Assembly (NCBI RefSeq): GCF_014230055.1
Contig: NZ_JACHVA010000053.1
Coordinates: 186,001-250,000 of the forward strand
Source: Puniceicoccus vermicola
GTDB taxonomy: Bacteria > Verrucomicrobiota > Verrucomicrobiia > Opitutales > Puniceicoccaceae
Reading direction: 5' to 3'
Length of the DNA: 64,000 bases
Below, piece after piece: positions 41,496 through 50,521 of this stretch (its first letter is position 1; each line of letters begins with the position of its first letter). Made by a program: the position numbers and the translations under genes. A model generated the notes under the pieces. That model worked only from the letters and a program-made list of their open reading frames with translations, searched no databases and was not told the DNA's origin.

Positions 41496-42871
41496 TGATC
41501 TAATTTCTGTGGAGGGCCCGGGAGAAGGTTGTCTTTCCATACCAAGAGAATTGTTGGGTTTTCGGGAAGTGAGAGGAGGGGAGTTCTGGGAGAGAGAATG
41601 GTTGAATCAGGAAACTGGAGACGGAAATTGCCCGCGTAGAAATGGTCTTCGGCAACGATGACCTGAGGTGGAGGGCCTTGATTGCGGATCTTTTCGGCAA
41701 AGTCGGCGAAGGGTATGTTGAGTCGACTTTTGGCTGCGACAAACGTTCGCCCGGCCGTCAATCCAAGCACCAGCATTCCGATGAACAGGGACACTCCCGC
41801 GAGAACCTTTAAGAAGCGAAGGGGAAGAGGATCTCCAAGGCGGAGGATGAGAAGGACTGGGATGAAAAAGAGGAGTGGCTGCATCCACCGGTCCTTAAAC
41901 TCGGTGACTCCTGCAAAGAGGATAAGCGCTCCGCAGAGAAGAATTGCCGCGATGGCTACGATGCAAAATAGTTTGAGCCAGGTTTTTGGAGCTGGATCGT
42001 TCCTGGGGTGCTTTCGGACGAAGAAGATTCCCGCGCCCACCGCTAACAGAGGGCCCAGATAGCTGAGCACGGCGATGATGAGATTTTTAAATCCGTGGAG
42101 AATGGCGGAAAAAGACGGCTGGGACACCTGATGGAATTTATGAGCATCAAGGGTGACGAGAGCGATCTGATCGAGGGCAGCCCAGCCATGGGGCAGGACG
42201 ACTAGCACTGCTGCCAAGATCGTCCAAAGAAGTTTCGGATGAAGGAGTTTTTTTCGGATTTGGGGAGTTGCGGCGATGCCGATCAGGAGAGCTACCCAGA
42301 ATAGCGCGTAGTTGTATTTGGAGAGAAACCCGAATCCGGAGACTATCCCGAAAAGAATGTAGCGGAGAGTGGAGGGTCGGGCCCACAGGGCTCTTAGTGA
42401 AAGGAGCGTTGCGATCCCCATCGAGGTGACGAGGATCGAGTGGGTAAGGTCGCGCTGGGATTCCCAGACAACCTGGGGGATAAGAAAGAGAAGAAGTGCG
42501 GAGGCCAGTCCCTTTCGGGCGGAACCGGTGATGGATCGGGTGAAGAAAAAAGTCCCGCTGTATGTGAATAGAAGGAGGAGATTCTTCAATAGAGCGAGTC
42601 CGACGATTCCAGGGCCCGTGAACTGAAAAATCAGGATTTGCAGCCAAGTATATAAAGGCGGTTGTGATCCATAGACCCAACTGAATTGCTGCGTGAGGAC
42701 GAGCTGCTCGGCCTCATCGAGCTCTGCACCGGGAGAGAGGCAGATTCGGAGTAGGAACTGGAGGGTAAAATAGAGGGCGAGAGCCGAAAGCGTTATCCAT
42801 GCGCAGCGTGAATCGACTCTGGGTTCCATGGCTGGTTCAGAGCTATTTTCGAAGATGCTTAGCGGGTTCAT
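41354..42871 (-). CDS. GT39-like polyisoprenyl-dependent glycosyltransferase (ArnT/PMT type)
   Basis: The membrane protein has about twelve hydrophobic helices. It has the first-loop acidic motif 'CLSPGAELDEAEQLVLTQQFSWVYGSQPPLYTWLQ', where D-E-A-E holds the catalytic Asp of the GT-C fold, then 'SQRDLTHSILVTSM' and a soluble C-terminal part. ATG 42871 (505 residues) and 42829 (491) are both possible. With LAB_N and GT2 it forms a cassette that makes a polyprenyl-phosphate sugar and transfers it to a lipid or protein in the periplasm, perhaps lipid A. Confidence 0.8.
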   Translation of the reverse strand: MNPLSIFENSSEPAMEPRVDSRCAWITLSALALYFTLQFLLRICLSPGAELDEAEQLVLTQQFSWVYGSQPPLYTWLQILIFQFTGPGIVGLALLKNLLLLFTYSGTFFFTRSITGSARKGLASALLLFLIPQVVWESQRDLTHSILVTSMGIATLLSLRALWARPSTLRYILFGIVSGFGFLSKYNYALFWVALLIGIAATPQIRKKLLHPKLLWTILAAVLVVLPHGWAALDQIALVTLDAHKFHQVSQPSFSAILHGFKNLIIAVLSYLGPLLAVGAGIFFVRKHPRNDPAPKTWLKLFCIVAIAAILLCGALILFAGVTEFKDRWMQPLLFFIPVLLILRLGDPLPLRFLKVLAGVSLFIGMLVLGLTAGRTFVAAKSRLNIPFADFAEKIRNQGPPPQVIVAEDHFYAGNFRLQFPDSTILSPRTPLLSLPENPTILLVWKDNLLPGPPQKLDQWIEQNLSTTAPAAPPITLRKLRRFSEKKTDAIGMQRLLLQEAPSPK

Positions 42872-43064
42872 ATTGTACGGCAAGCGACCCGTTATAGCTC
42901 AGGGGAATGAATCGCGGATGAATCGATTATTAATGTTTTTTAACCTTTGGGTCGGTAAGGGTAACTGGTTGGCTTGTTGCTCCGTTTGGGTGGGATGCTT
43001 TGGGCGCGCTCGGATTTTTGTGGGCTTGCCGATTTGTAATCATTCGTGGGAGGTTCTCTTGGAG

Positions 43065-43760
43065 ATGATGAGACTGGAGTCAGTGGTTCCGTGGGGTAGA
43101 TCCTTGGACGAGTATCGGGCGATGTTTGCTTTGTCCCCGGATGATTTGCATAAGCGAATCCTCGGTTGCGGCGATGGGCCGGCTTCCTTCAATGCCGAAC
43201 TGACTGAGTTGGGCGGCTCCGTGGTCTCCGTTGATCCGGTCTACCAGTTCTCTCGGGAAGAGATTCGTTCCAGGGTCGAAGAGGTGAGGCCGAGCCTTCT
43301 AGAGAGTGTCCGGGAGAATCGGGAGGCTTTTGTCTGGAATGTGATCCCCAATGTGGAATTCTTGGAAAATCTAAGGATGACGGCGATGAACCGCTTTCTC
43401 GCCGATTTCGAAGAAGGATGCGATGAGGGGCGCTATCGTTCGGAGGGAATTCCGGAGCTAGTGTTTAGGGCTCAGGAGTTTGAACTGGCGCTCGTTTCCC
43501 ACTTTCTCTTCTTGTATTCAGAAAATTTGGACGAAGAGTTTCATTTCAATGGATTGATGGAGTTGCTTCGGGTGGCTCGTGAGGTCCGGGTTTTTCCCTT
43601 GCTGGAATTGTCCGGCAGACGGTCTCCTCATCTGGAGCCCGTATTGAAAAGGCTACGGTCTGAAGGAGTGACGGCCCGGATTCAAACGGTGGATTACGAG
43701 TTCCAAAAAGGAGGGGATGAGATGTTGGTTTTGACCCGATGCCCGGATCAAGGAGCTTGA
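43065..43760 (+). CDS. SAM-dependent methyltransferase-like protein
   Basis: From ATG 43065 the product has 231 residues. The Rossmann core starts 'KRILGCGDGPASFNAELTELGGSVVSVDPVYQFSREEIRSRVEEVRPSLLESVRENREAFVWNVIPNVEFLENLRMTAMNRFLADFEEG', with motif I ILGCGDGPASF. The later 'SHFLFLYSENLDEEFHFNGLMELLRVAREVRVFPLLELSG' fits a class I fold. I started inside the longer frame because residues before that look non-coding. The substrate is unknown. It lies between the lipid glycosylation cassette and the folate operon but reads opposite to the cassette. Confidence 0.72.
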   Translation: MMRLESVVPWGRSLDEYRAMFALSPDDLHKRILGCGDGPASFNAELTELGGSVVSVDPVYQFSREEIRSRVEEVRPSLLESVRENREAFVWNVIPNVEFLENLRMTAMNRFLADFEEGCDEGRYRSEGIPELVFRAQEFELALVSHFLFLYSENLDEEFHFNGLMELLRVAREVRVFPLLELSGRRSPHLEPVLKRLRSEGVTARIQTVDYEFQKGGDEMLVLTRCPDQGA

Positions 43761-43841
43761 AGGGAGCTGGGCTGAGCCTGGATCCATGGGTGACTATGCG
43801 GTTTCGAAGGTGAATCGTAGGGGGAAAGAGGCTGGGAATGG

Positions 43842-44714
43842 ATGGGGAAATCTGTTGAATTGAGCTCCGTGGATATCGATCAATCAGGATCCGTAAAGAC
43901 ACCCTGGCCCGTTGAGGGGTGGGGGCATCGAACGTATCTGATGGGGATTCTGAATGTGACCCCGGATTCGTTTTCGGACGGTGGGCGATATGCAGGGGTG
44001 GAAGCCGCGCTGAATCGGGCGGTAGCCATGGAAGCGGACGGTGCGGATTTTCTGGACGTGGGGGCGGAGTCCACCCGACCGGGAGCGGAAGAAGTTTCCG
44101 CCGAAGAGGAATGGGCAAGGTTGGAGCCGGTCCTGGAAGGATTGCGCGGGAAAATCGGCATTCCGATCTCGGTGGACACCTACAAGCCAGAGGTCGCGGC
44201 CAAAGCGCTGGAGGCCGGGGCGAAGATCGCCAACGATATTTTTGGATTTCAGCTCGACGCCCGAATGGCCGAGGTGGTGGCTTTGGCCGGAGCGGGGGTG
44301 GTCCTGATGCACAACAGCCGAGGGGCGGAGCTTGAGGGGGACCTCATCGCAGAAGTCCTGCGGTATTTTGAGGAGTCGCTGATCGTCGCGGCAGAGGCTG
44401 GCATTTACCCCGAGCGCATTATCCTCGATCCGGGAATCGGTTTTGGGAAGACGGTGGAGCAGAACTTGGAGTTGATGCGCCGGTTTGGCGAGCTGCGGGA
44501 GTTAGGTTTCCCCTTGCTACTGGGGGCTTCTCGCAAATCGGTGATTGGGAAGACCCTCGACCTACCCGTGGAGGAGCGGCTGGAGGGAACGTTGGCGACC
44601 ACGGTGGCCGGCGTGGTCGGGGGTGCCGACATTGTCCGCGTGCACGACCTCGGTCCGAACTTGAAAGCCGCCCGCATGGCGGATGCTATTTATCGTCATG
44701 AAAGAATCTCCTGA
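43842..44714 (+). CDS. folP: Dihydropteroate synthase
   Basis: The 290-residue barrel enzyme has 'LMGILNVTPDSFSDGGRYAG', 'GADFLDVGAESTRPGAEEVSAEEEWARLEPVLEGL', 'IGIPISVDTYKPEVAAKALEAGAKIANDIFG', 'VVLMHNSRG', 'IILDPGIGFGKTVEQNLELMR', 'FPLLLGASRKSVIG' and 'IVRVHDLGPN'. These are the full pterin and pABA sites. It opens a tight operon: folB starts within its end. It joins pABA to dihydropterin pyrophosphate. The usual H-D motif near the C-terminus reads V-H-D. Confidence 0.95.
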   Translation: MGKSVELSSVDIDQSGSVKTPWPVEGWGHRTYLMGILNVTPDSFSDGGRYAGVEAALNRAVAMEADGADFLDVGAESTRPGAEEVSAEEEWARLEPVLEGLRGKIGIPISVDTYKPEVAAKALEAGAKIANDIFGFQLDARMAEVVALAGAGVVLMHNSRGAELEGDLIAEVLRYFEESLIVAAEAGIYPERIILDPGIGFGKTVEQNLELMRRFGELRELGFPLLLGASRKSVIGKTLDLPVEERLEGTLATTVAGVVGGADIVRVHDLGPNLKAARMADAIYRHERIS

Positions 44715-45075
44715 TCTTATTCGTCTCCGTGGGTTGGCCTTTTTTGGGTTCCATGGGAACAACCCAGCCGAAGCCGAGTTTGGCCAACGGTTCTTCGTGG
44801 ATCTGGAATTGCGAACCGACGTGTGTGAGGCGGGGAAGTCGGACAATCTAGAGCACGCCGTGGACTATTCTGCGGTGTATCTCAAAGTGCGTCACTGGAT
44901 GGAGCAGGAGCGTTTTCATCTGCTGGAGGCTCTGGCAACCCGGATCGCCGAGGGAATTTTGGAGGATTTCGCACGCGTTTCCTCGGTTGTGGTGGAAGTG
45001 CGCAAGCCGCAGGCGCCGCTTCCGGGAATCTTCGACGAAATCTCGGTTTCGGTGGAACGATGCCGGCAGGAATGA
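44698..45075 (+). CDS. folB: Dihydroneopterin aldolase
   Basis: The 125-residue protein from ATG 44698 has 'IRLRGLAFFGFHGNNPAEAEFGQRFFVDLELRTDVCEAGKSDNLEHAVDYSAVY' and 'HLLEALATRIAEGILEDFARVSSVVVEVRKPQAPLPGIFDEISVSVER'. It shows the FolB pattern G-x-H-G-x-x-x-x-E and the C-terminal K-P-x-A-P-x-P. It converts dihydroneopterin to hydroxymethyldihydropterin. Its start lies 17 bases inside folP and its stop overlaps folK by 16. Confidence 0.92.
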   Translation: MKESPDLIRLRGLAFFGFHGNNPAEAEFGQRFFVDLELRTDVCEAGKSDNLEHAVDYSAVYLKVRHWMEQERFHLLEALATRIAEGILEDFARVSSVVVEVRKPQAPLPGIFDEISVSVERCRQE

Positions 45076-45569
45076 GGCGAGCTTGGATCGCTCTCGGCGG
45101 GAACCTGGGTGACCGGGAATCGATGTTCGCCGAGGCCCTGAAGAGATTAGCAGAGGCTTCGGGGTTGGATATCGTTCGGGGATCGGCGATCTACGAAACC
45201 CCTCCGTTTGGACCTCCTGGTCAGGATCGCTATTGGAATGCCGTGATTGAGGTGAGAACTTCACTCGAGCCTCCGGAGCTCCTGGGTCTCTGCCTTGATG
45301 TTGAGAACGGCTTGGGGAGATCCCGCGAAATCCGCTGGGGACCGCGCACGATCGATCTCGATCTTCTCCTTTTTGACGATTTGGTCTGGGAAACGGAGGA
45401 GTTGATCCTCCCTCATCCGCGGATGACGGAGAGAGCCTTTGTTCTTCGGCCCTTGGCGGACTTGATTCCAGAAAAGCGGCTGGGAAACCTTTCGGTGCGC
45501 GAACATTTGCTCGCGGTCTCCGAGGAGGGGATTGAACGGGTGAGGGATTCGGTTTTGGCATGCCGCTGA
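45060..45569 (+). CDS. folK: 2-amino-4-hydroxy-6-hydroxymethyldihydropteridine pyrophosphokinase
   Basis: The 169-residue protein has 'WIALGGNLGDRESMFAEALKRLAE', 'SAIYETPPFGPPGQDRYWNAVIEVRTSLEPPELLGLCLDVENGLGRSREIRWGPRTIDLDLLLFDDL' and 'LILPHPRMTERAFVLRPLADL'. These include the HPPK signature R-W-x-x-R-x-x-D-x-D-x-L. Its ATG overlaps folB and its stop overlaps pabB by 10 bases. It provides the pyrophosphate substrate for FolP. Confidence 0.94.
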   Translation: MPAGMRRAWIALGGNLGDRESMFAEALKRLAEASGLDIVRGSAIYETPPFGPPGQDRYWNAVIEVRTSLEPPELLGLCLDVENGLGRSREIRWGPRTIDLDLLLFDDLVWETEELILPHPRMTERAFVLRPLADLIPEKRLGNLSVREHLLAVSEEGIERVRDSVLACR

Positions 45570-46885
45570 TTGAGATCGAGAGACGGGGAGGGCTTCCGAG
45601 ATGGTTTGGCGTCTTCTCGAAACGGAACCACTGCGCCTGGCTCGATGGAGTGGATGGTGCGCGAGGAGCGGACTGGTCCATTCTTGCCGCGGATCCGGTG
45701 GAATGCCGTTCGGGCCCGGAGGAGGACTTGTTGGCTTGGTTGGACGAATGGGAGGCTCGCTTGAAAACCGTAGCGACGGCGGAAATCCCCTTTCTCGGCG
45801 GATTGATCGGGCAGTTGGACTACGAGGAGGCCATGCCGCCGTATCCTTCCGAGGGGATCCCTCGTTTGTCTGGATGGATGGGCTTGTATGACCGAGCCCT
45901 TGCGGAACACCGCCCGAGTGGTCGGATGTTCGCCGTGGTCGGAGAATGGGTTGAAGGTGCGGAGGAGGAGTTGCGCTCTTGGGTTGATCAATTGAAGGAC
46001 CTCCCAGAAAAGACTCCCGCTCCGCGGGCGATTCGCAGTTCGAAGCCGATTTCGAATCAGACGCGCGCGGAATACGTCGGTGGGGTGCGGCGGGTGCGCG
46101 AATGGATCGCTTCCGGGGATATTTATCAAGCGAACCTTTCCCAGAGATTCCGGTGTGAGACTGAGGTGCAGCCGGAAGATCTCTATCGTTCGCTGCGAAA
46201 GGAAAATCCGGCTCCCTATTCGGCCTATATCGATTGTGGCGTGAAGCAGATTTTATCCAGTTCTCCAGAGTTGTTCTTAGAGGTGGGCGCCGATCGATCG
46301 GTTTCGACACGACCGATCAAGGGAACCCGTCCGCGTTCGGCCGAGCCGAAGAAGGATCGGGAGATGGCGTCGGATCTCCAGAAGAATGCGAAAGAGCGAG
46401 CCGAGTTGCTGATGATTGTGGACATGGAGCGCAACGATCTGGGCCGGGTCTGCAGGACGGGGTCGGTCCGGGCCGAGAAGGAGTTCGCCCTCGAGTCATT
46501 TGCTTCGGTGCACCATCTGGTCGGTGGGGTGCGTGGCGAGTTGCGCCCGGAGGTCAGAATGTCGGACCTCTTTGCGGCAACCTTCCCTGGGGGGTCCATC
46601 ACTGGGGCACCCAAGTCTCGTGCGATGGAGATTATTCGAGAGTTGGAACCGGAAAGGCGAGGAGCCTATTGTGGGACGATGGGTTTCTTATCAGCAGGAG
46701 GGGTTTCCCGTTGGAACATTGCCATCCGCACGATGGAGGTTTTGGGGAATCGAGTGGAGTTTGGAGTCGGTGCAGGCATTGTCTGGGATTCGGATCCCGA
46801 GGCAGAGTTTGAGGAGACGCTTCACAAGGCGCAGAAGATCCTGTCCAGCTTGGGTTGGCCGGAGGAGCAGGAGGAGCCGCGATGA
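45560..46885 (+). CDS. pabB: Aminodeoxychorismate synthase component I
   Basis: The 441-residue protein has the chorismate-binding fold: 'RVREWIASGDIYQANLSQRF', 'LSSSPELFLEVG', 'ISTRPIKGTRPR'-type segment (here VSTRPIKGTRPR), 'LMIVDMERNDLGRVCRTGSV', 'VHHLVGGVRGEL', 'AATFPGGSITGAPKSRAMEIIRELEP', 'GAYCGTMGFLSAGG' and 'GVGAGIVWDSDPEAEFEET'. It makes aminodeoxychorismate with an amidotransferase partner (PabA/TrpG), which is not in this window. The ATGA overlap with pabC and overlap with folK show an operon. Confidence 0.92.
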   Translation: MPLIEIERRGGLPRWFGVFSKRNHCAWLDGVDGARGADWSILAADPVECRSGPEEDLLAWLDEWEARLKTVATAEIPFLGGLIGQLDYEEAMPPYPSEGIPRLSGWMGLYDRALAEHRPSGRMFAVVGEWVEGAEEELRSWVDQLKDLPEKTPAPRAIRSSKPISNQTRAEYVGGVRRVREWIASGDIYQANLSQRFRCETEVQPEDLYRSLRKENPAPYSAYIDCGVKQILSSSPELFLEVGADRSVSTRPIKGTRPRSAEPKKDREMASDLQKNAKERAELLMIVDMERNDLGRVCRTGSVRAEKEFALESFASVHHLVGGVRGELRPEVRMSDLFAATFPGGSITGAPKSRAMEIIRELEPERRGAYCGTMGFLSAGGVSRWNIAIRTMEVLGNRVEFGVGAGIVWDSDPEAEFEETLHKAQKILSSLGWPEEQEEPR

Positions 46886-47712
46886 GCGGAGGAGGCAAAG
46901 AGGCCGAACTATTCTTAGTGTGGAACGGATCTCTCCAGTCGGCAAAGGAGATCTCGATCAACCCTACCTCGGAAGGGTGGCTTTATGGGGTTGGATGCTT
47001 CGAAACCATGGGCCTGAAAGGTGGAGTCATTCGGTTCTTTGAGAACCATTGGCATCGGTTGAACTCCACTGCGTCTGCAATGGGCTTGCAGATCCCATTT
47101 TCTCCGGAGCAGATCGAGGATAAGGTTTCGGAGATGGCTGGGAAGAATGAATGCCCGAACGGGATCGCCCGGTTGTCGCTTCATCTGAATGGAGAGAACG
47201 TCGATTGGATGCTCCGGGTATTTTTGGGAAAGAGGGCTTCGCGAGGCTCACTCCAAGTGGGTCTTTCGGAGATGGTTCATCCGGGGGCCTCGCTGTTGAG
47301 CCGCTGGAAGAATAACAACTATCTCCTTCATCACCTTGCGTTCCGTCAGGCGCAGGAAGCGGGATGGGATGAGGCTCTGATGTGCCGGGGCGATGAAGTC
47401 GTCGAGGGAACTCGTTCCAATGTGTGGATCTTGCGAGAGGCAGAATTATTGACCCCTCCGCTGACCAGTGGGGCATTGCCGGGAGTGATCCGGCATCGCC
47501 TGTTGGCACTAAAGTCGATTGGAGACCTTACCGTGCGGGAAGAGAGATTGCGATTGGAAGACCTCGAGGAGGCGGATGGGTTGTTTTTTTCCAATGCCGG
47601 GATGATTTTACGATCAGCGACAAAGTTGGGGGCGTGGGAGTTTCCCGCCCACGAAGACCGAGTCCGTTCTTTGGCAACCGCCATCGGTGCAGATTCTCTA
47701 AACTCGGGGTAA
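46882..47712 (+). CDS. pabC: Aminodeoxychorismate lyase (PLP class IV)
   Basis: The 276-residue protein has the class IV aminotransferase fold: 'GWLYGVGCFETMGLKGGVIRFFENHWHRLNSTASAMGL', 'LSRWKNNNYLLHHLAFRQAQEAGWDEALM' with the PLP Lys (W-K-N), 'VVEGTRSNVWILRE' and 'LTSGALPGVIRHRLL'. The lyase releases pABA and pyruvate. It shares ATGA with pabB and ends the operon. Branched-chain aminotransferase is less likely given the operon. Confidence 0.9.
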   Translation: MSGGGKEAELFLVWNGSLQSAKEISINPTSEGWLYGVGCFETMGLKGGVIRFFENHWHRLNSTASAMGLQIPFSPEQIEDKVSEMAGKNECPNGIARLSLHLNGENVDWMLRVFLGKRASRGSLQVGLSEMVHPGASLLSRWKNNNYLLHHLAFRQAQEAGWDEALMCRGDEVVEGTRSNVWILREAELLTPPLTSGALPGVIRHRLLALKSIGDLTVREERLRLEDLEEADGLFFSNAGMILRSATKLGAWEFPAHEDRVRSLATAIGADSLNSG

Positions 47713-47793
47713 AAATCGCGAGAACCCTCTCGAATGGATTCATTTGGGGGATACACCCATGTATATTGGTTTGCGAACCAGCTCTTGGGATTG

Positions 47794-48552
47794 ATGATGG
47801 TTAGTATGAGACTTGGACGCCTGCTCCCCATTTTTTGTGGCCTCGTAATTCTCGGAGGCTTTTCCACGCTTCTCGGTACCGAGGTGAGGACCTTTACCAA
47901 TAACGAGGGTCAGTCGATTCAAGCATCCCTCGAATCGGTGGATGACACCTACGTGGAAATTCGCAGGGAGGACGGGCGCCGATTTACGATCCCGCTGCAG
48001 ACGCTCTCGAGAGAGGACCAAGAATACGTGAAAAAATGGGTTTCACTGCAGGCGATCTCCGATGAGAGACTCTTTGAGATTTCGGCGAAGCGTTTGGACG
48101 AGAACGAAACGAAATCCACTCAGACCGGCTTGGATATTGAAGAAAGAGATGGGTTTTATGAGATCACTCTCGAAAACCGGACCGGTACAAATTTAAACGA
48201 CTTGGAAGTTCGCTGGGCAATACGTGTGGAGAAAACCGCAGCCGGTGAGGTCCACGACCGAAAAGCCGATTTGTGGACGAAAGGCCGAATCAAGGATGTC
48301 GATCTTAGCGATCGGGAAGAGAAGGAGCTCGAGACCGGTCGGGTTCTGCTTCGGGAAGTGAAAGTGCAATCAGGATATAGGTGGGCCAGTAATGCTCCCA
48401 AGAATGCTCGTGATAAGTTGGACGGGCTTTACGTGGCGATCTTCCTCGATGGCATGATGATTCGCGAATATTCGCTTCCCTCCGGGCTGTTGGAAGAGGG
48501 TCGAGACGCCATGCGTTTGGAGGAACAGGAGAAGCTCCTGTTCGGGAGATGA
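47794..48552 (+). CDS. Secreted SHD1-domain protein
   Basis: From ATG 47794 the product has 252 residues with a signal peptide (MRLGRLLPIFCGLVILGGFSTLLG after a short MMVS start). An SHD1 (SLA1 homology 1)-like module follows: 'VRTFTNNEGQSIQASLESVDDTYVEIRREDGRRFTIPLQTLSREDQEYVKKW'. The C-terminal about 150 residues are beta-rich and unrecognised. Such secreted SHD1 proteins are common in Planctomycetes and Verrucomicrobiota and their role is unknown. ATG 47806 is an alternative start. Confidence 0.72.
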   Translation: MMVSMRLGRLLPIFCGLVILGGFSTLLGTEVRTFTNNEGQSIQASLESVDDTYVEIRREDGRRFTIPLQTLSREDQEYVKKWVSLQAISDERLFEISAKRLDENETKSTQTGLDIEERDGFYEITLENRTGTNLNDLEVRWAIRVEKTAAGEVHDRKADLWTKGRIKDVDLSDREEKELETGRVLLREVKVQSGYRWASNAPKNARDKLDGLYVAIFLDGMMIREYSLPSGLLEEGRDAMRLEEQEKLLFGR

Positions 48553-48597
48553 TCCTTGCGCAGGGGGTTGGGGCAGCTCACGGCTGAGCCAGCTTTC

Positions 48598-49362
48598 TTA
48601 GTCTTTGACCTCCAGACTGACCGGGCAGTGGTCACTACCCTCGATCTGATCGAAGATGTCGGCGGAGATCCAGGAATCTGAAGCTGACTCTGAAGCAATG
48701 AAGTAGTCGAGTCGCCATCCGATGTTTCGCTTCCGAGCTCCTGCGCGGTAGCTCCACCAGGAGTAGCGTTCTGTGGCATCGGGGTGGAAGTGGCGGAAGG
48801 TATCGGTGAATCCGGCACCGAGGAGGAGATCCATCTCATGGCGTTCCTCGTCGGTAAAACCGGCGTTGCGGCGATTGGCTTTCGGTCGGGCAATGTCGAT
48901 CTCTTTGTGGGCAACGTTAAGGTCGCCGCAGTAGTAGACTGGTTTGCTCGTTGAAAGAGATTTCAGGTATTTGCGGGTGCGGGGCTCCCAGGAATCGCAA
49001 CGGTAAGGTAGGCGACGCAGTTCGTTCTGGCTGTTCGGAACGTAGGCGTTGACCAGGTAGAAGTTCGCGAACTCCGCGGCGATGACTCGCCCTTCGCCCT
49101 GAAATTCAGAATCGCCAAAGTCAAATTCAACCGAGATCGGTTCTGTCTTGGAGAGAATGGCAGTCCCGGAGTAACCGGGCTTCTCCGCCGAATGGAAAAT
49201 CTGGTGGGCATACTCGCCGAGACCGGTATCGGGAGGTCCATCCCGTCCCATCTTGGTCTCCTGGAGACAGACGACATCGGGATCGACCGATTGGATGGAT
49301 TCAGAGAAACCTTTTTTGAGGCAGGCGCGGAGGCCATTTACGTTCCAAGAGAGTAGTTTCAC
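48598..49362 (-). CDS. xth: Exodeoxyribonuclease III
   Basis: The 254-residue enzyme starts at a GTG at 49362, giving MKLLSWNVNGLRACLKKGF, the usual start for the family. Signature segments are 'DVVCLQETKM', 'YCGDLNVAHKEIDIARPKANRRNAGFTDEERHEMDLLL' and 'DYFIASESASDSWISADIFDQIEGSDHCPVSLEV', with catalytic Glu in LQETK, Asp in GDLNV and the last Asp-His pair in GSDHCPV. It repairs abasic sites by AP endonuclease and 3'-5' exonuclease activity. Confidence 0.93.
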   Translation of the reverse strand: MKLLSWNVNGLRACLKKGFSESIQSVDPDVVCLQETKMGRDGPPDTGLGEYAHQIFHSAEKPGYSGTAILSKTEPISVEFDFGDSEFQGEGRVIAAEFANFYLVNAYVPNSQNELRRLPYRCDSWEPRTRKYLKSLSTSKPVYYCGDLNVAHKEIDIARPKANRRNAGFTDEERHEMDLLLGAGFTDTFRHFHPDATERYSWWSYRAGARKRNIGWRLDYFIASESASDSWISADIFDQIEGSDHCPVSLEVKD

Positions 49363-49476
49363 AATAGAATGGATTTCAGGATTCGCTAGGCAACCCCGGG
49401 TCAAATAGCGATCGAACGGAATTCGATCAATCCGGAGCCTTCAGTTTGGATCGTGCGAGAAGTGTCGATCCGCGTT

Positions 49477-50493
49477 TTACTCACCGAGCCGGCGACCGGG
49501 GATCAGGTATTCTTTGACGTAGTCGGCGACCGCCTCCTCCAGTGGGGTCAGGTCGTCGGTGTAGCCGGCTTCGCGAAGCTTCGAGATATCGGCACAGGTA
49601 TAATACTGATACTTGTCTCGCAAGATCGGAGGCATGTCGATGAACTCGATGTTCTCCTCGACCCCGGCAGCGGTAAAGATGGCTCGTGCCAAACGGAGCC
49701 AAGTATTGGCTTCGCCTGATCCCAAATTGAAGAGTCCTCCTGCGCGGGGATTTTCCGCCAGTTGGATCGTCATTTTGATGGCATCTTTTACGTAGAGGAA
49801 ATCACGCATTTGTTCGCCGTCCTTGTAATCGGGGCGGTGGCTGCGGAAGAGTCGGATGCGTCCGTCTTGCTGGACTTGCTCAAATGCTTTCATCACGAGG
49901 CTGCGCATGTCTCCCTTATGATTCTCGTTCGGGCCGTAGACGTTGAAATACTTCAAACCGACCATATTGTTGAGGAAACCATTCCTCAATGCGTAGAGGT
50001 CAAACATGTGTTTGGAGTATCCATACATGTTTAGCGGGCGGAGCGAAGAGAGGTGCTCTGTGCCCTCGTCGCTCATCCCTTGGGCTCCGTCGCCATAAGT
50101 AGCCGCGGAGGATGCGTAGACGAAGCGGCTGCTTTGCTGGAGGGTCGCGTAGGCGAGGAGCTTCGTGAACTCGAAATTATTTTGGATGAGGTGGCGGGCG
50201 TCGGTTTCAGTCGTGCTGGAGTTCGCGCCGAGATGAAAAACGGTATGAAAGCTCTTGAGATATTCCGGGCCGGAGCGAATGCGGTCGAGTAGCGTGTCGG
50301 CCTCGAGATAGTCGTCAAACTGGAGAGGAACGAGGTTCTTCCACTTTTCGTCAGTGCCAAGATAGTCTGCGATGACGATATTGTTCAGTCCGCGCTGGTT
50401 GAGTTCCCAAACCAGTGCGCTCCCGATGAATCCGGCACCGCCGGTGATCAGGATTTTCTTTTTGGAGAGATCGTGTCGGGAAAGTATTACCAT
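49477..50493 (-). CDS. hldD: ADP-L-glycero-D-manno-heptose 6-epimerase
   Basis: From ATG 50493 the product has 338 residues. It starts with an NAD-binding GGAGFIGSALVWELNQRG and has 'VFHLGANSSTTETDARHLIQNNF', 'FVYASSAATYGDGAQGMSD', catalytic YxxxK 'YGYSKHMFDL', 'GLKYFNVYGPNENHKGDMRSLVMKAFEQ' and 'DYKDGEQMRDFLYVKDA'. These fit HldD. It makes the heptose precursor of lipopolysaccharide core, so the organism probably has a Gram-negative outer membrane. The longer frame to 50835 overlaps proC and is not used. Confidence 0.92.
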   Translation of the reverse strand: MVILSRHDLSKKKILITGGAGFIGSALVWELNQRGLNNIVIADYLGTDEKWKNLVPLQFDDYLEADTLLDRIRSGPEYLKSFHTVFHLGANSSTTETDARHLIQNNFEFTKLLAYATLQQSSRFVYASSAATYGDGAQGMSDEGTEHLSSLRPLNMYGYSKHMFDLYALRNGFLNNMVGLKYFNVYGPNENHKGDMRSLVMKAFEQVQQDGRIRLFRSHRPDYKDGEQMRDFLYVKDAIKMTIQLAENPRAGGLFNLGSGEANTWLRLARAIFTAAGVEENIEFIDMPPILRDKYQYYTCADISKLREAGYTDDLTPLEEAVADYVKEYLIPGRRLGE

Positions 50494-50521
50494 GGTTGGG
50501 AGAGGAAAAGGGTGGGCCGCC

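Noticed and set aside
42888-42920. TATAGCTCAGGGG-like string as a tRNA
   Set aside because: No complementary acceptor arm or anticodon stem can be paired around it.
48553-48600. GCTCA-CGGC-TGAGC hairpin as terminator
   Set aside because: Stem is only 5 bp with no T-run, so it is not a supported terminator.
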